In this document: positions 1 through 5,471 of the stretch, piece by piece | Numbering within the stretch: position 1 is the stretch's first letter | How the letters are laid out: every line of letters begins with the position of its first letter | Origin: JBBQBQ01 sp038317685 | GTDB taxonomy: Bacteria > Desulfobacterota > Desulfuromonadia > Desulfuromonadales > DDH964 | Length of the DNA: 6,523 nt | Assembly (NCBI GenBank): GCA_038317685.1 | Contig: JBBQBQ010000197.1 | Location: 1 to 6,523 of the forward strand | Direction: 5' to 3' | The notes under the pieces: model-generated | Told to the model about the DNA's origin: nothing | Seen by the model: the letters and a program-made list of their open reading frames with translations, nothing else | Databases searched by the model: none | Program-made: the position numbers and the translations under genes

Positions 1-2111
1 CAGCGGAGCAGATCATCTCCTTCAAGGCTGTCGACGGTGTACCATTTGCGGACCCCGAGCCCCCCGGAAAACTGCCCGGTGGGGCCGGCGGCGGGGAAGC
101 TGCAATCGAACTTCAGGTGCCCGTCGAGGAGCCCCTGGACCAGGTTTACGTGGACGCGCGGCGGGGCATAGGCCGCAAATTCGGGGAGTGGCACCCTCAG
201 TAGCCGCACCTCTCCGGCCAGACGCGGGGTGGCTACCTCCAGTATCCCGCTAAACGCCAGAGTCCCCTCTCCCTGTACTTTTGCCTTGAGGTCCAGAGTT
301 GCCTGGGAGGGGGTGGGGCCGGCCAGGTCGGTCCCCCGGAAGGTTTCGATGTCGACCAAAAAATGCGGGATGGCCGGAACCGCCTGGTCTCGAAAATCGA
401 GCTGCAGCCCGGTGACCTTGACTTCGCCAATTCGCCAGGCCAGGGGTGGGACGGGAGAAGCCGGAGCCGCCTGGGGTTCGGTGGCTGGGCTTTCCCGCAG
501 CAGGGTCAGGGGAGATAGCCGTCCAGCGGGGCTGCGGGACAATGCGACCCGGCCTTCCTCCAGGATGATGTTCCCCAGCGAGAGGCCGCGGGTCGGAGCA
601 TAGCTGCCCTCAGCCATCCTCAGCCGGGAGATCTCAACTCCTTCTCCGGGAAGAAATTCGGTCCCGAACCCCGCAACCTCCAGGAATCCGCCGGTGACGT
701 TCCAACCCTCCGCCGGGTCGACGGCCAGGTGGGCGCCGGCGGCGAGGGTACCCCGAACCGGCCGCACCAGCCATGGTTCCAGATAGGGATAGTAATCCAC
801 CAGGGGGAGGCCCTCCAGATTCAGTTTCGCGGCGAGCTGAAACGGCTGCAGCTGGACCTGGCCGGTCATCTTCCCATGCTCCCCCCGCGCGGAATTGAAG
901 CCGACGGCAAAGGGGGTGGCTGCCGCTTCGTCCCCTCCGCTTTGCAGCCGGCCGAGGTCGATGTCGATATCGGAGAGCTCGGTGGCAAAGCCGAGGGTCG
1001 GCAGCCGGTCGACGAGATGCACCCTGCCGCCGCGCAGGCGGGTGGAGACCACCACGATCTGCAGTGGTGGCGTCGAAGGTGCCCGGGTTTCGGGAGGACC
1101 GGCGGGGGGGAGGAGGTGCTGCAGATTCCAGAGGCCATCGGCGCCCCGCTCCAGGTGGATTTCCGGATGGTAGGCCGAAAGGGAACCGAGGGTCAGCTTA
1201 CGGTCGAGAAGGTCGGCCGGATCGAGGTGCGCTTGCAGCAACGGTAAAAACAGCAAGGGCTCCCCTTGCCGGGATGCCACCGCCAACCCGGTCAAGGTCG
1301 CGTCTCCGCCGATACGCAGTTCCGGCTTGGTGTTCGGAGAAACCTTGTAGGTCAATTCAATCTCGGTCGCCAACCGCCCCGATCCGACCTGGAACGGCAG
1401 GTCGGTCGGCAGATATCCGACGAATTGGACCAGATCGAGGTCGCTGAGCTGTAGTTTGAGAGAGGCATCCAGGGCCTCTGAAAAGGGCTTGAGGCGGCCC
1501 TGTGCTTCGATCGGGGAGTTGTCGACCGTGGCGGAGAAGGCGGGAACGACGTAGCGATCGGCGAGGTAGGGAAGGTTGCCGATGACCGGGATGCTGAGCT
1601 GCAGATCCTGGACCGTGTGGGTCTGCGGTGGCTGCGCCGCGAGATCGGCAAATTCGATCAGCCCGTCACTGAGGATCAGGTTGTTAAGGGAAAACTGGAC
1701 CGGCGGGGACGGCTGTTTCGGATTCGCTGGGGAGGGATTCAAAAGGTCAGAGAAGTTGAAATGGTTGGGTCCGTCCCGCCGCAGTCGCAGCGAGGGTCCC
1801 TCCAGCTGTGCTTCACGGATGATCGGTGCCCGAGCCCAAAGGGAGCGTAAACTGAAGGCGACCCGCACCCGTCGGCAGGAAAAAAAGGCTTCTCCCGAGG
1901 CCCGGCCGCTGAGATTCAGGTCCCTCGCCTCGACGGCCAGGGTCAGGGGATTGAGAGAAAGGGAGCCGATGGTCAGCTCCCGTCCGAAACGTTCCCGGAC
2001 GGTTTGGGTGGCGGTGGCAACAATCTTTCCCGGCAACCAGAGGCTGAGGATCAGCAGGAGAACGGCCAGCAGGATGAGGGAACCGCCGAGCCGTTTTAGC
2101 CAACGCATCAT
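1..2111 (-). CDS. DUF748 / AsmA-like envelope protein, N-terminal 703 codons (C-terminus outside window)
   Basis: The reverse strand is open without a stop from an ATG at 2111 to the left edge. Residues about 8-27 form one hydrophobic segment, an uncleaved anchor placing the rest in the periplasm. After it comes the DUF748 opening: FGRELTIGSLSLNPLTL near 42-58 and the phrase GPNHFNFSDLL near 114-124. The AsmA-like beta pattern of a hydrophobic strand, Gly, strand and Asp recurs near 142-155 (LILSDGLIEFAD), 350-367 (RLRGGRVHLVD) and 558-574 (VKVTGLQLDFRD). DUF748 proteins are usually 1000 residues or more, so a third or more is probably missing. AsmA-like proteins are linked to lipid transport and outer-membrane biogenesis; applying that here is inference. 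The first of two tandem ATGs (2111, 2108) is preferred because GGAGG lies seven bases upstream. A promoter sits directly in front. Family call is firm, function is not. Confidence 0.9.
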   Translation of the reverse strand, partial: MMRWLKRLGGSLILLAVLLLILSLWLPGKIVATATQTVRERFGRELTIGSLSLNPLTLAVEARDLNLSGRASGEAFFSCRRVRVAFSLRSLWARAPIIREAQLEGPSLRLRRDGPNHFNFSDLLNPSPANPKQPSPPVQFSLNNLILSDGLIEFADLAAQPPQTHTVQDLQLSIPVIGNLPYLADRYVVPAFSATVDNSPIEAQGRLKPFSEALDASLKLQLSDLDLVQFVGYLPTDLPFQVGSGRLATEIELTYKVSPNTKPELRIGGDATLTGLAVASRQGEPLLFLPLLQAHLDPADLLDRKLTLGSLSAYHPEIHLERGADGLWNLQHLLPPAGPPETRAPSTPPLQIVVVSTRLRGGRVHLVDRLPTLGFATELSDIDIDLGRLQSGGDEAAATPFAVGFNSARGEHGKMTGQVQLQPFQLAAKLNLEGLPLVDYYPYLEPWLVRPVRGTLAAGAHLAVDPAEGWNVTGGFLEVAGFGTEFLPGEGVEISRLRMAEGSYAPTRGLSLGNIILEEGRVALSRSPAGRLSPLTLLRESPATEPQAAPASPVPPLAWRIGEVKVTGLQLDFRDQAVPAIPHFLVDIETFRGTDLAGPTPSQATLDLKAKVQGEGTLAFSGILEVATPRLAGEVRLLRVPLPEFAAYAPPRVHVNLVQGLLDGHLKFDCSFPAAGPTGQFSGGLGVRKWYTVDSLEGDDLLR

Positions 2112-2134
2112 GAGAATCCCTCCCGGTTGGCGAA

Positions 2135-2163
2135 AGTGTAGCAGAAATCTTCTGCCACGTCGC
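2135..2163 (-). promoter_or_regulatory. Candidate promoter of the DUF748 gene (extended -10)
   Basis: On the minus strand TGCTACACT (the TG plus a 4/6 match to TATAAT; hexamer at 2140-2135) lies 17 bases after GCGACG (2163-2158, 3/6 match to TTGACA). The predicted start, near 2128, would give a leader of under 20 bases that contains the GGGAGGG ribosome-binding site. If real, the DUF748 gene does not need the promoter further upstream, so the terminator at 2194-2230 would close a separate transcript. The match is moderate and judged by eye only. Confidence 0.4.
2141..2155. repeat. Perfect inverted repeat inside the DUF748 promoter spacer
   Basis: GCAGAA (2141-2146) and TTCTGC (2150-2155) are exact inverted repeats separated by three bases. 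They fill most of the spacer between the candidate -35 and -10 boxes of the DUF748 gene and abut the -10 box. That is a common place for a repressor, or for a MerR-type activator site. No regulator is encoded nearby, so the role is inference; a 6-bp palindrome can also arise by chance. Confidence 0.4.
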
Positions 2164-2193
2164 TCCACCACCGGGTCCGGAGGCGGGCCGGGC

Positions 2194-2230
2194 AAAAAAG
2201 CGCGCTGGCCAGGAGGGATATCCAGCGCGC
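2194..2230 (-). terminator. Intrinsic terminator on the minus strand
   Basis: GCGCGCTGG and CCAGCGCGC (2200-2208 with 2222-2230) form a perfect 9-bp GC-rich stem with a 13-base loop. Read on the minus strand, the stem is followed immediately by six Ts (complement of the A run at 2194-2199). This is the classical intrinsic terminator form and it works in that direction only. It lies about 80 bases upstream of the DUF748 start and no minus-strand protein gene ends in front of it. It therefore ends either a short RNA or an attenuated leader. The loop carries CCTCCTGG, complementary to a Shine-Dalgarno sequence. Confidence 0.8.
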
Positions 2231-2239
2231 AAGGTGGGC

Positions 2240-2266
2240 GGTTGTGAGCAAGTATTTCTCATAACC
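2240..2266. repeat. 9-bp inverted repeat, 5' stem-loop of the candidate small RNA
   Basis: GGTTGTGAG (2240-2248) faces CTCATAACC (2258-2266) across a 9-base loop. In plus-strand RNA all nine positions pair, one as a G-U wobble. In minus-strand RNA the same position is an A-C mismatch between two 4-bp helices. The repeat begins about four bases after the predicted start of the minus-strand transcript. It may be an RNA hairpin in either direction or a DNA operator just downstream of the promoter. Confidence 0.5.
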
Positions 2267-2276
2267 ATCCATGCAC

Positions 2277-2305
2277 ATTATACCCCTCCCGGCTGCTGGG
2301 CACAA
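2277..2305 (-). promoter_or_regulatory. Candidate sigma-70 promoter for the short minus-strand transcript
   Basis: On the minus strand TATAAT (2282-2277) is a perfect -10 box. Exactly 17 bases upstream is TTGTGC (2305-2300), which keeps only TTG of the -35 consensus. Predicted start is around 2272-2269, where the sequence reads ATGG. A perfect -10 at optimal spacing is notable in such GC-rich DNA. It faces away from the ferritin gene. Confidence 0.55.
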
Positions 2306-2390
2306 TCGGCGGGATCCGGCCAAAATGTTGAAAAAGATGAGACATCGGGGAAATTTTGTGCTAGTTTGGCGCCTTGCAACCTCAATCCCA

Positions 2391-2399
2391 GCCAGGAGG
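2391..2399 (+). promoter_or_regulatory. Shine-Dalgarno region of the ferritin gene, complementary to the small-RNA loop
   Basis: GCCAGGAGG ends eight bases before the ATG at 2408 and contains the full AGGAGG core. It fixes that ATG as the start instead of the in-frame ATG at 2234, which would add 58 residues unlike the family. The same nine bases occur on the plus strand at 2208-2216. The RNA read from the opposite strand there is thus fully complementary to this site. Confidence 0.75.
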
Positions 2400-2407
2400 A
2401 ACCTTCG

Positions 2408-2872
2408 ATGGGAGTTTTCGACCTTCAGAAAGCCCTCAAGGACTCGATCCAGACCGAAAAGGACGCCATGGATTTTTATCACTATGGCGCCACCAAACTG
2501 ACCGATGCCAAGGCCAGGGAGACCTTTGAGCTCCTCGCCCGGGAAGAAATGCAGCATGCCCGGATGTTTTACCTGGCTTACAAGGGTGGCGATCTCCCCC
2601 CCTTCGACGATTACATCAAGGGGCCTCCAGACACCGATTCCTCTTGGTGGCGGGCCCTGCAGCGGGCGATGCTCGGCGACTTCGACGAACGCAAGGCCAT
2701 GGAGTTGGCCATCGAACAGGAAGATGCTCTCGAGAAGGTTCTCCGTGCCACGGCAGCTCAAATCGACGATCCGGAAGTCAAGACCATCTATCTGGCCAAT
2801 GCCAGCAGCACTCACCACCATTTGCTCCTGATCGAAGAGGAGTATGGGGCGATCTTCGGTCGCTCCCGCTAA
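2408..2872 (+). CDS. Rubrerythrin/ferritin-like diiron protein
   Basis: A 154-residue, probably cytoplasmic, all-helical protein of the rubrerythrin-like ferritin superfamily. These proteins oxidise ferrous iron or reduce peroxide at a carboxylate-bridged diiron site. Visible ligands are Glu17 in helix 1 and Glu47-x-x-His50 (EEMQH) in helix 2; Glu103 or Glu105 in helix 3 may also contribute. Helix 4 does not show the usual Glu-x-x-His; at 133-138 it reads SSTHHH, followed by IEEEY at 142-146. There are no cysteines, hence no C-terminal rubredoxin domain as in classical rubrerythrin. Full length begins at the ATG with AGGAGG eight bases upstream. No convincing plus-strand promoter is visible in the upstream spacer. 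It stands alone, converging on the reductase gene. Family assignment is firm; peroxidase versus iron-oxidising activity cannot be read from sequence. Confidence 0.9.
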   Translation: MGVFDLQKALKDSIQTEKDAMDFYHYGATKLTDAKARETFELLAREEMQHARMFYLAYKGGDLPPFDDYIKGPPDTDSSWWRALQRAMLGDFDERKAMELAIEQEDALEKVLRATAAQIDDPEVKTIYLANASSTHHHLLLIEEEYGAIFGRSR

Positions 2873-2896
2873 ATCCTCGCACCCTTTGAAACGTTA

Positions 2897-2924
2897 CGGC
2901 CCGGCAGGTTGACCTGCCGGGCCG
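2897..2924. terminator. Strong hairpin between convergent genes, likely bidirectional terminator
   Basis: CGGCCCGGCAGG (2897-2908) and CCTGCCGGGCCG (2913-2924) form a perfect 12-bp stem around the tetraloop TTGA. It lies 24 bases after the ferritin stop and 28 bases after the reductase stop, so it can serve both. Neither side has a proper T tract, so termination may need Rho, or the hairpin may mainly protect 3' ends. Confidence 0.7.
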
Positions 2925-2952
2925 CGCCTATGTTCCCTTCCCCCCGCGATGG

Positions 2953-3957
2953 TCACTCTGGCCCCAGATCGACCACCGCCCGTCCCCGCAGCTTTCCTTC
3001 CAGGATGGCGACGATCTGCGGTTCCAACTCCTGCAGGGTGCAGGGGACGGCCGTCGCTTCCAGCCTGGCGGGCTTCCAGGGACCGGCCAACCGCTGCCAG
3101 ACCTGCTGGCGGGTCGCCGGCGGACACTGGGCCGAGTCGATGCCGAGGAGGCTGACCCCGCGCAGGATGAAGGGGAAGACGTTGATCGGCAAATCGGGGG
3201 AGCCGACCAACCCGCAACAGGTCACCACCCCGCCGTAGCGGGTTCCTTTCAAGATGGCTGCCAGGGTGAGGCCGCCGACAACATCGATCGCCCCGGCCCA
3301 GCGTTCCTTCGCCAACGGCCGCTCCGCTCCTTCCAGAACCGACTCTCTCCCGAGCACCTCCGTCGCCCCCAGTCCCGTGAGATACTCGGCTTCGGCGACC
3401 TTCCCGGTCGCCGCCGTCACCTGGTAGCCGGCTCGGGCCAGGATCCCCACGGCGAGGCTGCCGACCCCTCCGGTCGCTCCGGTGACCAGGATCGGTCCAG
3501 CCTCCGGCAGAATTCCGGCCGCTGCCAGCTTGTAAACCGACAGCCCGGCGGTGAAGCCGGCGGTGCCGAGGATCATGCTCTCCCGAAGGGTCAGGCCCTC
3601 CGGCAGCGGCACTGCCCAGGCCGCCGGGACCCGGATGTACTGACCGAAACCGCCGGCCGTGTTCATCCCCAGGTCATAACCGGTCACGATGACCGGATCA
3701 CCGGGTCTGAAGCGTCCCGAACGATCCTCGGTCACGGTTCCGGCGGCATCGATCCCGGGGGTGTGGGGGTAGCGTTTGGTCACCCCGGGACGGCCGGTGG
3801 CGGAGAGGGCATCCTTGAAATTGAGTGACGAATAGCCGACCCGCACCAGCAGCTCCCCCGGCGGCAGATCGGCGAGGGAGCGCTGCTTGATGGCGCGGAC
3901 AAAGGTTTGCGGGGCGGTTTCCGAAACGACGAGGGCGGTGAAGGTCTGGGATGCCAT
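2953..3957 (-). CDS. acuI: Acrylyl-CoA reductase / YhdH-YhfP family NADPH oxidoreductase
   Basis: A 334-residue zinc-free medium-chain dehydrogenase/reductase of the YhdH/AcuI group, of normal family length. AcuI reduces acrylyl-CoA to propionyl-CoA with NADPH and protects against this reactive thioester; relatives are annotated as quinone oxidoreductases. Visible marks are SSLNFKDALSATG at 43-55 (the conserved N-[YF]-K-D loop, Phe instead of the common Tyr), HTPGIDAAGTV at 65-75, GGFGQYIRV at 102-110, GTAGFTAGLSVYKL at 131-144, the nucleotide-binding loop GATGGVGS at 160-167, and PFILRGVSLLGIDS in the C-terminal part. The ATG at 3957 has AGAGGAG six bases upstream. It is transcribed divergently from the glycosyltransferase gene across 127 bp with a candidate shared operator. 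Family is near certain; the substrate, and so the symbol, is less sure because nothing nearby belongs to a DMSP or propionate pathway. Confidence 0.88.
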   Translation of the reverse strand: MASQTFTALVVSETAPQTFVRAIKQRSLADLPPGELLVRVGYSSLNFKDALSATGRPGVTKRYPHTPGIDAAGTVTEDRSGRFRPGDPVIVTGYDLGMNTAGGFGQYIRVPAAWAVPLPEGLTLRESMILGTAGFTAGLSVYKLAAAGILPEAGPILVTGATGGVGSLAVGILARAGYQVTAATGKVAEAEYLTGLGATEVLGRESVLEGAERPLAKERWAGAIDVVGGLTLAAILKGTRYGGVVTCCGLVGSPDLPINVFPFILRGVSLLGIDSAQCPPATRQQVWQRLAGPWKPARLEATAVPCTLQELEPQIVAILEGKLRGRAVVDLGPE

Positions 3958-4013
3958 GGGGGACTCCTCTGGGATGGAGGTTGAGTGATCAGCGGAGACA
4001 AAACAGCCCTTTC

Positions 4014-4041
4014 ATTTTCCCATAACCACAGCTATCCTCAA
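4014..4041 (-). promoter_or_regulatory. Candidate promoter of the reductase gene
   Basis: On the minus strand TTGAGG (4041-4036, 4/6) is followed after 16 bases by GAAAAT (4019-4014, 4/6). The predicted leader is about 50 bases and ends in the AGAGGAG site. The -35 overlaps the left arm of the inverted repeat at 4038-4057. Matches are modest. Confidence 0.3.
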
Positions 4042-4057
4042 GTCGACAAAGACTTGA
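4038..4057. promoter_or_regulatory. 7-6-7 inverted repeat, candidate operator between divergent genes
   Basis: TCAAGTC (4038-4044) and GACTTGA (4051-4057) are exact inverted repeats with a 6-base centre, a 13-bp half-site period. The right arm overlaps a perfect TTGACA (4054-4059) facing the glycosyltransferase, and the left arm overlaps TTGAGG facing the reductase. A dimeric regulator bound here would cover both -35 boxes. No regulator gene lies beside it. Confidence 0.45.
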
Positions 4058-4082
4058 CAGCTTTCGAACCTCCCCGGTAGCG
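4054..4082 (+). promoter_or_regulatory. Candidate promoter of the glycosyltransferase gene
   Basis: TTGACA at 4054-4059 is a perfect -35 box, but the hexamer 17 bases on (GTAGCG, 4077-4082) is a poor -10. Activation by a regulator would be expected if it is real. The predicted start near 4089 lies after the TTG at 4085, which would favour the ATG at 4127 as the true start codon. Confidence 0.3.
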
Positions 4083-4084
4083 AC

Positions 4085-5410
4085 TTGGCCGAAATCCCTA
4101 TTCTTGAACAGCTCGCCCCGGATTGTATGTTGGCAGCACCTTTCTCTCGCTACCTGGAAAAACGCACCGTCCCCGGTCCCTGGCGATTGGAGGGCTGCGC
4201 ACGCCCGGACTTCGATGCTGCGGTGGTCATTCCGGCGCTGGCCGAAGCGGCCTTTCTGCCGGCGACTTTGGCGAGTCTGGCCCTGAATCCTCCGGATCTG
4301 CTGGAGCGGTTTCTGGTGGTGATCGTCGTCAATCACCGCGCCGAGGCCGACTCGGCGGAGGTCGAAGACAACCACCGGCTGCTGGCGTGGCTGAGAGCCG
4401 GAGGTCACTCCTCGGCCCTGCGGCTGGCCTGGGTCGATGCCGCCTCGGCGGGCCGCGAATTGCCGCCGGGTGAGGGGGTGGGCCTGGCCCGCAAGCTCGG
4501 CTGTGACCTGGCCCTGGCGCGGCTGGCCTGGGGCGGGGCTGCAGAGCCGCTGCTGGTCATGCTCGATGCCGATACCCTGGTCGACGGCGACTACCTGCCG
4601 GCTATTGCCGCCCATTTCCGCAGGGTCAAGGCGGGGGGCGCGGTTCTTCCGTTTGCCCACCAGTCGGGCGCAACCGCGGAGCTTGACGCCGCCATCGAGC
4701 GCTACGAACTCTACATGCGGGGCTATGTCCTCGGGCTGGTTCTGGCCGGATCCCCCTATGCCTACCACGCCGTCGGCAGTACCATCGCTTGCCGCGCGGC
4801 GGCCTACCTGCAGGCCGGGGGGATGAACCGGCGGCAGGCCGGGGAGGACTTCTATTTCCTGCAGCAGCTGGCCAAGACCAGTGGGGTGGCTGCGCTGACC
4901 GGAACCTTGGTGCGTCCGGCGGCCCGGCTTTCCCGGCGGGTCCCCTTCGGCACCGGGGCGAGCCTGCACAAGCAGTTGGCCGGGGGAGCACACGTGATCC
5001 AGTGCCATCCGGCGGCCGCCTTCGACCGGCTTGGTGCCTGGCTGGCAATGGGGACGGCCGCCGGACCAGACCTCCCCGGGGTTGAACTGCTGCGTCGGGC
5101 GGGGGCGATCGACCCGGCGCTGGGGGTCTTTCTCCACGAGTTGGGACTGCCGGCGATTTGGGATCGGTTACGGCAGACCCACCGTCATCCGGCAGCGTTG
5201 CGGAGGGCCTTCCATGGCTGGTTCGATGCTCTGCGCAGCCGACAGTTGTTGCACCGGCTGGCCGGCGGTTCCTGCCCACTGGAACCCCCCGAGACCGCCC
5301 TGCCGCCGCTGTTGGCCCGGGCTGGTCTGCCGGGGACCGGCGAGATCGGCAAACAACTTGCAATGTTGAGGTTTTTGCAGAACGGTCCCTCGGCGGGGTC
5401 CGCCGACTGA
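4085..5410 (+). CDS. GT2-like glycosyltransferase
   Basis: A 441-residue protein with a GT-A glycosyltransferase fold of the family 2 type, transferring a sugar from a nucleotide donor. The first strand is FDAAVVIPALAE near residues 41-52, followed by LASL and the second strand VVIVVNHRAEAD. The donor/metal motif is LDADT at 160-164 (a DxD at Asp161 and Asp163). The catalytic-base region is GEDFYFLQQL starting at 253 (Glu254-Asp255). The C-terminal 140 residues are helical-looking and Ala/Leu/Arg-rich, with no membrane segment, so it is probably cytoplasmic or membrane-peripheral. The acceptor is unknown. The start is uncertain: TTG at 4085 has no good ribosome-binding site, and ATG at 4127 (residue 15) has none either; both keep the whole domain. 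It heads a co-directional series with the PilZ gene 61 bases downstream. Confidence 0.8.
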   Translation: MAEIPILEQLAPDCMLAAPFSRYLEKRTVPGPWRLEGCARPDFDAAVVIPALAEAAFLPATLASLALNPPDLLERFLVVIVVNHRAEADSAEVEDNHRLLAWLRAGGHSSALRLAWVDAASAGRELPPGEGVGLARKLGCDLALARLAWGGAAEPLLVMLDADTLVDGDYLPAIAAHFRRVKAGGAVLPFAHQSGATAELDAAIERYELYMRGYVLGLVLAGSPYAYHAVGSTIACRAAAYLQAGGMNRRQAGEDFYFLQQLAKTSGVAALTGTLVRPAARLSRRVPFGTGASLHKQLAGGAHVIQCHPAAAFDRLGAWLAMGTAAGPDLPGVELLRRAGAIDPALGVFLHELGLPAIWDRLRQTHRHPAALRRAFHGWFDALRSRQLLHRLAGGSCPLEPPETALPPLLARAGLPGTGEIGKQLAMLRFLQNGPSAGSAD

Positions 5411-5419
5411 GCCTCCGAC

Positions 5420-5446
5420 ACCGATGGCCGGCATCGGTCCCGGTTT
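5420..5446 (+). terminator. Weak hairpin between glycosyltransferase and PilZ genes
   Basis: ACCGATG (5420-5426) and CATCGGT (5432-5438) form a perfect 7-bp stem with loop GCCGG, followed four bases later... by TTTT at 5443-5446 after CCCGG. The stem is short and the T run is both short and displaced, so it may attenuate or process the transcript without ending it. It begins about ten bases after the glycosyltransferase stop. Confidence 0.35.
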
Positions 5447-5471
5447 TCCACCCCCTGCCACGGAGTAGCGT

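Larger units (their letters stand above)
2194..2270 (-). ncRNA. Candidate small RNA of about 75 nt, not matched to a known family
   Basis: A minus-strand promoter (TATAAT at 2282-2277) predicts a start near 2270, and an intrinsic terminator ends at about 2194. Between them are a 5' stem-loop (2266-2240; two 4-bp helices around one A-C mismatch, 9-base loop), a nine-base C-rich linker GCCCACCTT (2239-2231), and the terminator stem with CCTCCTGG in its loop. A 5' hairpin, a single-stranded C-rich linker and a terminator are typical of compact trans-acting bacterial small RNAs. Loops with CCUCC often pair with ribosome-binding sites; here the loop plus one stem base matches GCCAGGAGG in front of the divergent ferritin gene. 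The alternative is a DUF748 leader with an attenuator, supported by a 54-codon frame that starts at 2272 and overlaps the DUF748 start. The second promoter at 2135-2163 favours the independent RNA. Ends are predicted, not measured. Confidence 0.5.

Noticed and set aside
729..2247. Plus-strand open frames of up to 223 codons opposite the DUF748 gene (for example 729-1247 and 1576-2247)
   Set aside because: The translations lack motifs and the minus strand reads as a continuous DUF748 protein over 703 codons, so these are antisense shadows.
2321..2367. Plus-strand ferritin promoter with TTGAAA at 2328-2333, or a sigma-54 site at TTGGCGCCTTGC
   Set aside because: No acceptable -10 hexamer lies 16-18 bases after TTGAAA, and the GG-to-GC spacing of the second sequence is too short for a -24/-12 promoter.
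2234..2407. In-frame upstream ATG at 2234 extending the ferritin protein by 58 residues
   Set aside because: The extension does not look like the family, contains the structured spacer, and lacks a ribosome-binding site, whereas AGGAGG directly precedes the ATG at 2408.
2108..2821. Minus-strand frame of 237 codons running opposite the ferritin gene into the spacer
   Set aside because: Most of it is antisense to a clear ferritin-like protein. Only the last 54 codons, after the minus-strand promoter, are kept as an alternative leader-peptide idea.
3989..5137. Long open frame (382 codons) on the minus strand opposite the glycosyltransferase gene
   Set aside because: Its translation is low-complexity, rich in Arg, Gly and Gln, without any recognisable motif. 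The plus strand carries clear GT2 motifs in the same place. High GC at third positions produces such antisense frames.
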